Source of the DNA: an uncultured Eggerthellaceae bacterium
GTDB lineage: Bacteria; Actinomycetota; Coriobacteriia; Coriobacteriales; Eggerthellaceae
DNA: 17,615 nt
Assembly: GCA_947632575.1 (NCBI GenBank)
Contig: CANRPV010000013.1
Span: 1 to 17,615 of the forward strand
Direction: 5' to 3'
Positions 7,427-15,446 of the stretch are shown here, in pieces. The notes beneath the pieces are model-generated. The model searched no databases and was not told the DNA's origin. It saw only the letters and a list, made by a program, of their open reading frames with translations. Position numbers and translations under genes: made by a program. Position 1 is the stretch's first letter, and every line of letters starts with the position of its first letter.

Positions 7427-8794
7427 ATGGCTGCGCTGAAAGCCTTTGAAAGAGCCTACGGTACGCTTAAGGCCCGGATGGACGCGGGTGCTGCGACGTC
7501 TGCCGAAGCGTCTGCCCAAGCGCCAGTTAAGAGGCCTAACGCAACGCCGGCAACAAAGCCTAGTGCAACGCCGGCAACAAAGCCTGCCACAACGCCATCA
7601 ATGATGCCGGTGTTGCTTATGGTGTCAGGAGGAAGCGACTCGACGGCTCTTGCCTACTGGGCAAAGGATGCGCAGATGCGTGGTCTTTTGGGCCCGGTGG
7701 CGATCTTTCACTTCAACCATCAGCTCAGAGGCAATGACTCCGATGGCGATGAGCGCTTCGTGAGGGCGCTCGCGGAGGCGCTAGACTTTCCCTTTTTCGG
7801 AGCCACGAAGGATATCGCAGCCATCTCCGAACAAAGCGGCGAAAACCTCGAGGCGGCAGCCCGTCATGAGCGTTATCGCGCAGCTCTCGAGGCTCTTGAG
7901 CGGTTCTGTGCGCAGCAAGATGTGCCGCTGGCTTCCGCTCGTATTTTCACGGCTCACACAGCCGATGATCGGCTTGAGAATTTCTTTATGCGCTCCATCG
8001 TTGGCACCGGGCCGGGAGGCTTTCGCTCTATGGCCTATGAGCAGGGAATTCTCTTCCGTCCGTTTCTGGATTGTACGCGCCAAGAGCTGCGCGGTGCCAT
8101 TGAGAACCTCGCGGCTCAAAGTGCGATAGCCGAAGATGAGACCATGCAAAGTGCAGAAACCGAAAACGTGGATGTCGAAGATAAGACCGCACAAAACCTC
8201 GCGCCCCTCCCCATAATTCGTGATGCCGAAGGTAATCTCTGGCGGGAGGATACGAGCAACGAGGAGACGGAGCGCCTTCGCGCCTATGTGCGTCATGAGA
8301 TCATTCCGCGAGCTCAAGCCCGCAATCCCCGCCTTCATGAGACGCTTATCCGCACGATGAATCTCATTGGCGATGAGGACGACTATCTCGATGGCCTCGC
8401 CAATACGCTCCTTCAAGATTGCACACGAAACCTTAACGGCGATCCCCTCGGCGCTAAAGCTGAGGGCTTCATACTGCTGCCGGAGTTTGGCAAGGCCGTG
8501 CTTCCTCTGCAGCGTCGGGCCGTCCATCGTGCCCTCAAATATCTCCTTGGAGAGGAGGAGCGCATCGACACGGCGAGCGTGGAGAAGGTCTTGGCGGCTT
8601 TTGCCGAAAAACGCCCTTTGAGCGGCTACACGAATAACATCCAGGGCAATCTGGCCGTGAGCGCCAACAAGCGCGGCGTGCGGGTCGAACCCATGGTGCT
8701 CTATCGCAAGCGGCGTAAATCTTCTCGCCAAGAGGGGCAAGCGAAAGAGACAAGCCAGCTTCGCGGAAAGGATCAGTCTCGTGGAGACCAATAA
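7427..8794 (+). CDS. tilS: tRNA(Ile)-lysidine synthase
   Basis: TilS uses ATP and lysine to convert C34 of the AUA-reading tRNA-Ile to lysidine. The N-type PP-loop SGGSDS is at 67-72. HTADDRLENFFMR (from H177) and GTGPGGFRSM follow, and WREDTSN starts at W272. At 455 residues it has two unusual additions. One is a low-complexity N-terminal extension of about 60 residues containing ATPATKPS repeats. The other is an acidic insert of roughly 40 residues before WREDTSN, where the family normally has a short link. The C-terminal end is short, basic and Arg/Lys/Gln-rich. The ATG at 7427 is preceded by ggagaaagg. The gene overlaps maf by 14 bp and begins the tilS-maf-hpt-ftsH run. Confidence 0.92.
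   Translation: MAALKAFERAYGTLKARMDAGAATSAEASAQAPVKRPNATPATKPSATPATKPATTPSMMPVLLMVSGGSDSTALAYWAKDAQMRGLLGPVAIFHFNHQLRGNDSDGDERFVRALAEALDFPFFGATKDIAAISEQSGENLEAAARHERYRAALEALERFCAQQDVPLASARIFTAHTADDRLENFFMRSIVGTGPGGFRSMAYEQGILFRPFLDCTRQELRGAIENLAAQSAIAEDETMQSAETENVDVEDKTAQNLAPLPIIRDAEGNLWREDTSNEETERLRAYVRHEIIPRAQARNPRLHETLIRTMNLIGDEDDYLDGLANTLLQDCTRNLNGDPLGAKAEGFILLPEFGKAVLPLQRRAVHRALKYLLGEEERIDTASVEKVLAAFAEKRPLSGYTNNIQGNLAVSANKRGVRVEPMVLYRKRRKSSRQEGQAKETSQLRGKDQSRGDQ
7541..7588 (+). repeat. Two 24-bp tandem repeats in the tilS N-terminal extension
   Basis: gcaacgccggcaacaaagcct occurs exactly at 7541-7561 and 7565-7585 within 24-bp units, and a decayed third unit follows from 7589. Each unit encodes eight residues (ATPATKPS, ATPATKPA) ahead of the PP-loop, in frame. 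Confidence 0.9.
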
Positions 8795-9476
8795 CCATCA
8801 GGACAATCTTTCTGTTGACGACGACAAGACCGACGGCAAAGCCGCCAAACAAGCCAAGAGGAACTTCTCCCTCGTGCTTGCGAGCGCGTCTCCTCGGCGC
8901 AAGGAGTTGCTTGAGAACGCCGGCGTGGACTTCACGGTGCGGCTGCCTCAATCACCTATCGACGAGTCGGCGGTCTTTTTGGAGGAAAAGGATCCCTACG
9001 AGGCTTGCAAGTTGCTCGCCCAGCGCAAGGCGGGGGCCGTGGTCAAAGACATGATCGAGGACGGCTTTGTAGGCTCCGCGCTGGTGATCGGCGCCGATAC
9101 GATGGTCGTCAGGGGAGATCAAGTCTTTGGTAAGCCGCAAGACAGGGAGGATGCGTGGCGCATACTTCATGAGCTTTCAGGGACGACCCACAGCGTCATC
9201 ACAGCGGTTTCGCTCTGGATGGTTTTGGCGCCGCAAAGCGAGGACATCTCTATCGGCCATCGCACCTTTTTGGATGAGAGCTTCGTGACGTTTCGATCGC
9301 TTGATGATGCCGAAATCGAGACCTACCTGCAAAGCGGCGAATACAAGGACAAGGCGGGCGCTTATGGCATCCAGGGAACGGCGGCGGATTTCGTGAGCTT
9401 TGTCGAAGGTGATTTCGACACGGTGGTCGGCCTTCCCGTGACGCGTCTGTTGAGGGAATTCCCCGAAATTGTGTAA
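8781..9476 (+). CDS. maf: Maf-family nucleoside triphosphate pyrophosphatase
   Basis: Maf proteins hydrolyse non-canonical or excess nucleoside triphosphates to monophosphates in the cytoplasm; the YhdE branch prefers dTTP/UTP and related bases. The phosphate-binding motif SASPRRKE is at 35-42. DESAV, the catalytic-acid motif GADT (D106), FGKP and the closing AGAYGIQG follow. It is 231 residues long because of an N-terminal Asn/Asp/Lys-rich extension of about 28 residues. The GTG start at 8781 is supported by ggaaagga at 8765-8772 and overlaps the tilS end by 14 bp, which suggests translational coupling. The next possible start, GTG at 8874-8876, would cut into the conserved first strand. Substrate class was not resolved. 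Confidence 0.88.
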   Translation: METNNHQDNLSVDDDKTDGKAAKQAKRNFSLVLASASPRRKELLENAGVDFTVRLPQSPIDESAVFLEEKDPYEACKLLAQRKAGAVVKDMIEDGFVGSALVIGADTMVVRGDQVFGKPQDREDAWRILHELSGTTHSVITAVSLWMVLAPQSEDISIGHRTFLDESFVTFRSLDDAEIETYLQSGEYKDKAGAYGIQGTAADFVSFVEGDFDTVVGLPVTRLLREFPEIV

Positions 9477-9523
9477 TGTTTTATCCGCTGAAAAGGGAGT
9501 GTTACACTTCATAAGATACAATG

Positions 9524-9547
9524 AAGCCCTTGCTATCCTGAGGGCTT
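9524..9547 (+). terminator. Weak stem-loop between maf and hpt
   Basis: aagccct (9524-9530) and agggctt (9541-9547) form a 7-bp stem with a 10-nt loop, followed by atttctgtt. It may be a weak terminator or a processing site within the tilS-maf-hpt-ftsH run. A -10-like TACAAT (9517-9522) lies just before it. Confidence 0.4.
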
Positions 9548-9590
9548 ATTTCTGTTGAATTTGAGACTGTTTTAAAAGTAAGAAGGGCTC

Positions 9591-10211
9591 ATGCACGAAG
9601 ATTTAGCTGAGATACTTTTTTCGGCTGAGGAACTAAAGACACGCGTTGAGGAGATGGGTGCCGCCATAACAAAGGATTATGGTGACAAGGCTGCAGAAAA
9701 GGGCATCGTTGTTATCTCGGTGCTTCGAGGTGCCGCTATTTTCATGGCTGATCTGGTTCGCACCATCAAGCTTCCCATCGAAATGGATTACATGGCTATT
9801 TCCTCCTACGGAAGTGGTTCGAAAAGCTCAGGAGTCGTGCGTATCCTGAAAGATCTCACCACCAGCATCGAAGGTCGGCACGTGATCATCGCGGAGGATA
9901 TTCTCGATTCGGGGCTGACGCTGAAGTACCTGATCAAGTACCTGAACTCTCGTCATCCCGCATCCATTGAGGTGGCGACCTTGCTGCGTAAGCTGGGACG
10001 GGCTCAGGCAAAGATCGACTGCAAGTACGTGGGTTTTGAGTGCCCCGATGAGTTCATCGTGGGCTATGGTTTGGATTACGCGGAGCGCTATCGTAATCTT
10101 CCCTATATCGGCGTGCTCAAGCCGGAGGTCTATGATCCGAGCGTTGGATCGGTCGATACCTCGAAGCCCGTAGAAACCATTGAGATCATCCAGTCTTCGG
10201 AAACTGTTTAG
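9591..10211 (+). CDS. hpt: Hypoxanthine (guanine) phosphoribosyltransferase
   Basis: This 206-residue cytoplasmic salvage enzyme turns hypoxanthine or guanine plus PRPP into IMP or GMP. It shows VISVLRGAAIFMADL near the start, the flexible-loop segment ISSYGSGSKSSG, and the PRPP-binding motif EDILDSGLT from E102 to T110. Next come the base-contact lysine region CKYVGFECPDEFIVGYGLDYAERYR and the ending LPYIGVLKPEVY. The tail runs about 25 residues past the usual end (VETIEIIQSSETV). The motif has Ser rather than the common Thr at 107, which is a frequent variant. The gene follows maf by 114 bp and precedes ftsH by 40 bp, as hpt-ftsH does in many Gram-positive genomes. Xanthine specificity is not supported. 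Confidence 0.93.
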   Translation: MHEDLAEILFSAEELKTRVEEMGAAITKDYGDKAAEKGIVVISVLRGAAIFMADLVRTIKLPIEMDYMAISSYGSGSKSSGVVRILKDLTTSIEGRHVIIAEDILDSGLTLKYLIKYLNSRHPASIEVATLLRKLGRAQAKIDCKYVGFECPDEFIVGYGLDYAERYRNLPYIGVLKPEVYDPSVGSVDTSKPVETIEIIQSSETV

Positions 10212-10251
10212 ATATCCTTGAAACTACGATGAGATAAAAGGTAAGCATTCG

Positions 10252-12561
10252 ATGCCAGATTCCAAACAACCATCGAGACAGCCGTCGAAGCAGCCCTCAA
10301 GGCAGCCTTCTCCTAATAAGACGCCTCAGCAGGGTTCGCGTACGGCCATCATCTCGATCATACTGGCCCTCATGGTCATCATCTTCGTGGGCAGCCAGTT
10401 CTTCTTCATGAACTCATCGGCCGCAGGTCCCACCGATCAGCTCATCACCTCCGAGTTTGTCCAGGCGGTGGAGCAGAATCGCGTCACTGAGGTCACCTAT
10501 GCCGCCGGCGAATACACCGTAAGCGGCAGCTACTATCCCGCGGCAACCGCGGGAGTTACCGCCGCCGATGCGTTCAACACGTCATTTAACGCCCTCAATG
10601 CCCGCATGGCCACCTTGCGCAATCAGCAGACCGGTGGCGTGCTTCCGGGCGTGGGGACTACCTCCCTCGAGCCTTCTACCTTAGGCTCGCTGAGGCGCTA
10701 TACCTCCACCTACGTGGGACAGGATTCCCTTGGCGAGCTCATGGCCGCCCATCCGTCCGTCTCCTACGAGGTGACCTTACCCAGTCCGCTGCTGAACGTG
10801 CTTGGCACTATTCTTCCGATCATCTTAATCGGCGCGCTGCTGTTCTTCTTCTTCACCCAGATGCAGCGAGCCAATAACTCCCAGATGAACTTCGGACGCG
10901 CGCGCACCAAGAAGGCGGCCGAGGAGCGTCCCGACGTCACCTTCAACGATGTCGCGGGTGTTGATGAGGCTGTGGAGGAGATGCAGGAGATCAAGGATTT
11001 CCTGGCTAATCCCGCAAAGTATCAGTCCATGGGCGCCAAGATCCCGCGTGGATGCCTCTTGGTAGGCCCTCCGGGCACCGGTAAGACGCTGCTCGCTCGA
11101 GCGGTCGCCGGTGAGGCGGGCGTGCCGTTCTTTAGCATTTCCGGCTCCGACTTCGTGGAGATGTTCGTGGGCGTCGGCGCGTCCCGCGTGAGGGACTTGT
11201 TCCAACAGGCTAAAGAGGCCGCTCCTGCCATTATCTTCATCGACGAGATCGACGCCGTGGGCCGTCAGCGTGGTACCGGCTTGGGCGGTGGCCATGACGA
11301 GCGCGAGCAAACCTTGAACCAGTTGCTGGTGGAGATGGACGGCTTCGAGTCCAACGACTCCGTGGTTCTGATCGCCGCCACCAACCGTGCGGACGTTTTG
11401 GATCCGGCGCTGCTGCGTCCCGGTCGTTTCGACCGCCAGATCGTGGTGGATACGCCGGATGTGAAGGGTCGCGAGAAGATCCTCACCGTCCATTCTCAGG
11501 ACAAGCCCATCGGAAGCGATGTGGATCTCAATCGCGTGGCCAAGATCACCCCGGGCTTCACCGGTGCCGATCTGGCGAATCTCATGAACGAAGCCGCGCT
11601 GCTGACCGCTCGCCGCGGCAAGAAGATCATCACCATGCGTGAGGTCAACGAATCCATGGAGCGCGTGATCGCAGGTCCGGAGCGCAAAGGTCGGGTCATC
11701 GACGAGAAGACCAAGCGCACTATCGCCTATCACGAAAGCGGCCACGCTCTGGTGGGTCATCTGCTTGAGCATGCCGATCCGGTTCACAAGATCTCGATTA
11801 TCTCCCGTGGTCGCGCGTTGGGATACACCCTCTCCATTCCCGAGGATGACAAAATCCTCAACAGCTTGGGCGAGATGAAGGACGACCTGGCAGTATTCAT
11901 GGGCGGCCGTGTGGCCGAGGAGATCTTCTGCGACGATATCACCACTGGTGCCTCGAATGACCTGGAGCGCGCTTCGAAGATGGCGCGAGCCATCGTGACC
12001 CAGTACGGTATGAGTCCTCTGGGCACTCAGGTGTTCGGCCAGCCGAACCACGAGGTCTTCTTGGGCCGCGACTATGGCAACACCCAAGACTACTCCGAGG
12101 AGACGGCGCGGCGCATCGACGAAGAGGTGGCGCGAATCATGAAGGAGGCCCACGATCGGGCTCATGACATCCTCTCCTCTCGCGTCGATCAGATGAACCT
12201 CATGGCAAGCGTGCTGCTTGAGCGGGAGACCGTCGAAGGCGAGGCCGTCGATGCCCTGCTCAATAACACCTGGGATGAATACCTGGCACGAGAGGATGAC
12301 ATTCTGGCCGCTAAGGAGCAGGAGGAGCTAGCCGCGCGTGAGCGCGACGCTCGTCTGGCTGATCCCAATTGGAAGGAAGAGCCGGTGGAGCCGGGGGACC
12401 AGAATCCCAACGGCCCTTATCGTAAAGCTGCTCCGGGGCCGGGCGCCGGCGCAGCGGCTTCGGGCGCGCAGAACGCCCCAGTTGGCCAAAGTGCTCCAAC
12501 AGGCCAAAGCGCCCCAGCTGGCCATAATACTCCAGGTGATCCGGACAAGCCCCAGGAATAG
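10252..12561 (+). CDS. ftsH: ATP-dependent zinc metalloprotease FtsH
   Basis: FtsH is a hexameric membrane AAA protease that extracts and degrades misfolded membrane proteins and regulators. Order: a cytoplasmic N-tail with Gln-Pro-Ser repeats, a first membrane helix at about 31-53, an external domain, and a second helix at about 184-204. The AAA module follows with Walker A GPPGTGKT 272-279 and Walker B IIFIDEID (D331, E332). The protease part has HESGH at 494-498 with the third zinc ligand D570 in the GASNDLERAS stretch. All catalytic residues are present. At 769 residues it is longer than E. coli FtsH (644). The excess lies in an external domain with a Thr/Ala/Gly-rich insert and in a Pro/Gly/Ala/Gln-rich C-tail of about 70 residues. 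The start is supported by aaaagg at about 10236-10241. Confidence 0.96.
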   Translation: MPDSKQPSRQPSKQPSRQPSPNKTPQQGSRTAIISIILALMVIIFVGSQFFFMNSSAAGPTDQLITSEFVQAVEQNRVTEVTYAAGEYTVSGSYYPAATAGVTAADAFNTSFNALNARMATLRNQQTGGVLPGVGTTSLEPSTLGSLRRYTSTYVGQDSLGELMAAHPSVSYEVTLPSPLLNVLGTILPIILIGALLFFFFTQMQRANNSQMNFGRARTKKAAEERPDVTFNDVAGVDEAVEEMQEIKDFLANPAKYQSMGAKIPRGCLLVGPPGTGKTLLARAVAGEAGVPFFSISGSDFVEMFVGVGASRVRDLFQQAKEAAPAIIFIDEIDAVGRQRGTGLGGGHDEREQTLNQLLVEMDGFESNDSVVLIAATNRADVLDPALLRPGRFDRQIVVDTPDVKGREKILTVHSQDKPIGSDVDLNRVAKITPGFTGADLANLMNEAALLTARRGKKIITMREVNESMERVIAGPERKGRVIDEKTKRTIAYHESGHALVGHLLEHADPVHKISIISRGRALGYTLSIPEDDKILNSLGEMKDDLAVFMGGRVAEEIFCDDITTGASNDLERASKMARAIVTQYGMSPLGTQVFGQPNHEVFLGRDYGNTQDYSEETARRIDEEVARIMKEAHDRAHDILSSRVDQMNLMASVLLERETVEGEAVDALLNNTWDEYLAREDDILAAKEQEELAARERDARLADPNWKEEPVEPGDQNPNGPYRKAAPGPGAGAAASGAQNAPVGQSAPTGQSAPAGHNTPGDPDKPQE
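10264..10311 (+). repeat. Four 12-bp tandem repeats at the ftsH 5' end
   Basis: Units 10264-10275, 10276-10287, 10288-10299 and 10300-10311 encode (K/R)QPS four times, giving a basic, proline-rich cytoplasmic tail before the first membrane helix. Confidence 0.85.
12472..12561 (+). repeat. 18-bp tandem repeats at the ftsH 3' end, running to the stop codon
   Basis: Units 12472-12489, 12490-12507, 12508-12525 and 12526-12543 encode NAPVGQ, SAPTGQ, SAPAGH and NTPGDP. A fifth, strongly decayed unit (12544-12561) ends exactly at the stop codon. The period is three-fold, so the frame is kept. Confidence 0.8.
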
Positions 12562-12576
12562 ATTGGTAGGCAGGCT

Positions 12577-13959
12577 GTGCAGTGGCGCTGCGCTCATAAA
12601 ACCTTCGATCTAAAGATGCCCATTATCATGGGCATCTTGAATGTCACGCCCGATTCGTTCTCCGATGGCGGGCTGTACCAAGACATCGACGATGCCCTTG
12701 CTCACGCACAGGATATGGTGGAGCAGGGCGCTTCGATCATCGACGTGGGAGGGGAGTCCACCCGTCCGGGCTCGGATCCGGTGACCCCTGATGAGGAATG
12801 GGATCGCATCGCCGAGGTGGTCAGGAGGCTTGTCCAGGAGGATATTTGCGTCAGCGTGGACACGCGCCATGCCTCCGTGGCGAAGCGGGCTTTAGCGGCC
12901 GGCGCATCAATCATAAATGACGTCTCAGGTTTTCGGGACCCGGCCATGGTGGAGGTCCTGCGCGAAAGCGACGCGGGACTTGTGGTCATGCACATGCAGG
13001 GCGAGCCGAAAACCATGCAGATAGATCCCCAGTACGACGACGTGGTCACCGAGGTGAGGGATTTCCTGCGGACTCGGGCTCAGGCTTTGGAGGCCGCCGG
13101 GATCGATCGCGAACGCATCTGTCTTGATCCGGGTCCTGGCTTTGGCAAGACTGCCCGGCAGACCATCGATCTACTCCGCAACCTCCATGAGATCATAAGG
13201 CTCGGCTATCCGGTGATGGTGGCCGTCTCGCGCAAAAGCTTTATCGGAAGCGCCTATGGCATAGAGAATCCCCTCGATCGGGACGAGGCTTCTGCTACCG
13301 AGGCGCTTATGGCCTGCGAGCTGGGGGCTTTGGTGGTGCGCACCCACAACGTGGCGGCCACCGTCGAGGCGCTCAAGGGCCTTCGCCCCTACGTGCTTTT
13401 GGGGCTGGGCTCCAATGTTGCGCTCGTCGGTCAGCCCGGCGAGGAGCAAGAGGCGAAGATCGCCCAGATCAATCAAGCCATCGGTCAGCTCTGCCTCTTG
13501 CCGGATTCCCAGATCGTAGACATCGCCGGCTTTTATGAGAGCAAGCCCGCCTACTACGAGGATCAGGAGGACTTCGTCAACACGGTCGTTCTCCTTCGCT
13601 CGGGGCTTCCGCCCAAGGAGTTGCTCGGCTATCTCCACGCCATTGAAAACAGTCTCGGACGGGTGCGTTCTCTTGAAAACGGGCCGCGTACAATAGATAT
13701 CGACATCCTCGATTATCAACTGTATGCTTATGAAACCAACGATTTGGTGCTTCCCCATCCTCGAGTGGCGGAGCGAGATTTTGTAGTCAAGCCTTTGCTC
13801 GAACTGCTGCCCCACCATGTCCTTGCCGATGGTACGCCCGTGGACTCGGTGCCCGAATCGCAGCGACTGGGTCACGCGAGTCCTATCGCGGCTCCAATCA
13901 ACAATGAAGGTTCGAAAGATGGCTCGAAAGACGATCCGAAAGATACTTCGACAAGATAG
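12577..13959 (+). CDS. folPK: Fused dihydropteroate synthase / HPPK (FolP-FolK)
   Basis: A bifunctional folate enzyme of 460 residues. Residues 1 to about 265 are dihydropteroate synthase: GILNVTPDSFSDGG 19-32, GGESTRPG 58-65, DPGPGFGK 184-191, SRKSFIG with R219/K220, and RTHN 255-258. Residues 272 to about 440 are hydroxymethyldihydropterin pyrophosphokinase: GLGSN, FYESKPAYYEDQEDFVNTV, a GRVR stretch, GPRTIDIDIL with D374 and D376, and LPHPRVAERDFV. Order is DHPS then HPPK, opposite to the HPPK-DHPS fusions known from fungi, plants and apicomplexans. The GTG at 12577 is preceded by ggtagg, 15 bp after the ftsH stop, and the family N-terminus fits. No folB or folE lies in the window. The C-tail is a repeat-coded Ser/Lys/Asp stretch. 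Confidence 0.93.
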   Translation: MQWRCAHKTFDLKMPIIMGILNVTPDSFSDGGLYQDIDDALAHAQDMVEQGASIIDVGGESTRPGSDPVTPDEEWDRIAEVVRRLVQEDICVSVDTRHASVAKRALAAGASIINDVSGFRDPAMVEVLRESDAGLVVMHMQGEPKTMQIDPQYDDVVTEVRDFLRTRAQALEAAGIDRERICLDPGPGFGKTARQTIDLLRNLHEIIRLGYPVMVAVSRKSFIGSAYGIENPLDRDEASATEALMACELGALVVRTHNVAATVEALKGLRPYVLLGLGSNVALVGQPGEEQEAKIAQINQAIGQLCLLPDSQIVDIAGFYESKPAYYEDQEDFVNTVVLLRSGLPPKELLGYLHAIENSLGRVRSLENGPRTIDIDILDYQLYAYETNDLVLPHPRVAERDFVVKPLLELLPHHVLADGTPVDSVPESQRLGHASPIAAPINNEGSKDGSKDDPKDTSTR

Positions 13960-13994
13960 CTCGAAAGATAGCTCGAAAGATAGCTCGACAAGGT
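13909..13994 (+). repeat. 12/13-bp tandem array crossing the folP-folK stop codon
   Basis: Seven units follow each other: 13909-13920, 13921-13932, 13933-13944, 13945-13957 (13 bp), 13958-13969, 13970-13981 and 13982-13994 (13 bp). The consensus is (a/g)gctcgaaagat. Units 2-4 and 5-7 form two 37-bp halves, each ending in Ser-Thr-Arg plus a TAG read in its own phase (13957-13959 and 13994-13996). The extra base of unit 4 puts the first TAG in frame. The ribosome-binding site of the next gene (aagg, 13990-13993) lies in the last unit. Confidence 0.9.
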
Positions 13995-14002
13995 AGTTTT
14001 TC

Positions 14003-15445
14003 ATGGCGGAAGATCCAAAAGCTATAAGCGAAAACGTCACGCGACTAGGGTCGGCCTCTATCCCGAAGCTGATCTTGGAGTTCGCCGTCCCCTCGGTGGT
14101 GGGGATGCTCGTCAATGGTTCCTATAACATCATCGACTCCATCTTCTTGGGTCATGCGGTGGGGGAGATCGGCCTTTCGACGGTGACCGTGGCAAACCCC
14201 ATCATGATTGTCTTCATGGCACTGTCCATGCTCGTAGGTAATGGTGGCAACGCGCTTGCGGCTTTGCGTTTGGGCGAAGGCAAGAAGGATCAGGCGGAGC
14301 GCATCCTGGGCAATGTGGTGACGCTTTGTTTGATTCTTTGGATTATCGTGGCGACGCTTGCGGCCACACCGCCGGCTCTCGAGGGTCTGCTTACCCTCTC
14401 AAGCGCCACCGAGGAGGTCAGGCCCTACGCCCGCATCTTCATCCGGATCCTATGCTTCGGCTTCATCCTCCAGTGCATCGGCTTCGGCGTCAACAACTTC
14501 ATTCGTACCTGCGGTGCTCCTAATCGCGCGCTCGGCACGATGATCATCGGCCTTGGAGGGGCGACGGTTTTCAATTTCCTCTTCGTTATCGTGATGGGCT
14601 GGGGAGTCATGGGCAGCGCTCTGGCCACCATCATGGGGCAAGGTTTGGCTTGCGCCGCGGTGCTCTGGTACTTCCTCAAGACAAAGAGTGCGCCGCTTCA
14701 CATTCGTCTGCGCAATATGAAACCGAATATCCGGGTCGTGGGATCCATTCTCTCCCTCGGCGTTCCGAGCTTCTCGGTGCAGGCGGGCATGGCGTTCGTG
14801 AACTTCGTTTTGAACTTCCAGCTTGTGAAATATGGCGCGATCAGCCCGGTCGGCGCGCAGGATGCCCTCGCCGCGATCGGCGTCGTGCAACGAATCGGCA
14901 TGTTCTCGGCGATGCCGCTCATCGGCGTGGCCGTGGCCATACAACCGCTTCTCGGCTACAACTACGGCGCGCGGAAGATTCCGCGTGTACGGCGCATCCT
15001 CTTTACCGGTATCGGCGTGGCCGAGACCATCAGCACCATAGAGTGGCTGATCGTCATGCTCTTCCCCTCGCAGATCGCCATGGCATTCGGCATCAGTCAC
15101 GAGGCTCTGTTGGCATTTACGATATCGGCTTTGCGGGTGCAGTTCGCGGCGTTGATCTTCGTGGGATTCCAGATTGTCTCGTCCAATTACTTCCAAGCGA
15201 CGGGCCAGCCGCTCAAGTCCATCTTCCTATCGCTGACTCGCCAGATCATCTTTTTGATCCCGCTACTGTTCATTTTGCCGGAAGTGCTTCCGTCCTTAAT
15301 GCCAGGACTGTGGGGACTCGATGCGCTCTACTATGCGACACCCATCGCCGACTCACTGGCCATTTTGACCACCCTCTGCTTCGTGATTTGGGAGTTGAAG
15401 CGCCTCAAACGACTCGAGGCCGGCCAGATTACCGCCAAGTATTGA
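14003..15445 (+). CDS. MATE-family multidrug efflux transporter
   Basis: A 480-residue inner-membrane protein with about 12 hydrophobic helices in two similar halves, the layout of MATE exporters that use Na+ or H+ to expel cationic drugs and metabolites. Family marks are LILEFAVPSVVGMLVNGSYNIIDSIFLG at the first helix, GNGGNALAALRLGEG, NNFIRTCGAPNRA in the first half, and IGVAVAIQPLLGYNYGARK with NYFQATGQPLKSIFLSLTRQ in the second. The pattern is closest to the MepA/NorM-like group, but the substrate cannot be read. The ATG at 14003 uses an aagg site supplied by the preceding tandem array, with a 9-nt spacer. It follows folP-folK by 43 bp and meets a response regulator convergently. Confidence 0.9.
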   Translation: MAEDPKAISENVTRLGSASIPKLILEFAVPSVVGMLVNGSYNIIDSIFLGHAVGEIGLSTVTVANPIMIVFMALSMLVGNGGNALAALRLGEGKKDQAERILGNVVTLCLILWIIVATLAATPPALEGLLTLSSATEEVRPYARIFIRILCFGFILQCIGFGVNNFIRTCGAPNRALGTMIIGLGGATVFNFLFVIVMGWGVMGSALATIMGQGLACAAVLWYFLKTKSAPLHIRLRNMKPNIRVVGSILSLGVPSFSVQAGMAFVNFVLNFQLVKYGAISPVGAQDALAAIGVVQRIGMFSAMPLIGVAVAIQPLLGYNYGARKIPRVRRILFTGIGVAETISTIEWLIVMLFPSQIAMAFGISHEALLAFTISALRVQFAALIFVGFQIVSSNYFQATGQPLKSIFLSLTRQIIFLIPLLFILPEVLPSLMPGLWGLDALYYATPIADSLAILTTLCFVIWELKRLKRLEAGQITAKY

Positions 15446-15446
15446 T

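Noticed and set aside
7781..8791. 336-codon open frame on the minus strand inside tilS
   Set aside because: Shadow of tilS; the real gene has intact PP-loop and WREDTSN motifs and the shadow shows no recognisable domain.
10825..12165. 446-codon open frame on the minus strand inside ftsH
   Set aside because: It is wholly covered by conserved FtsH domains on the other strand, is rich in His, Arg and Val in the usual shadow pattern, and has no RBS or family look.
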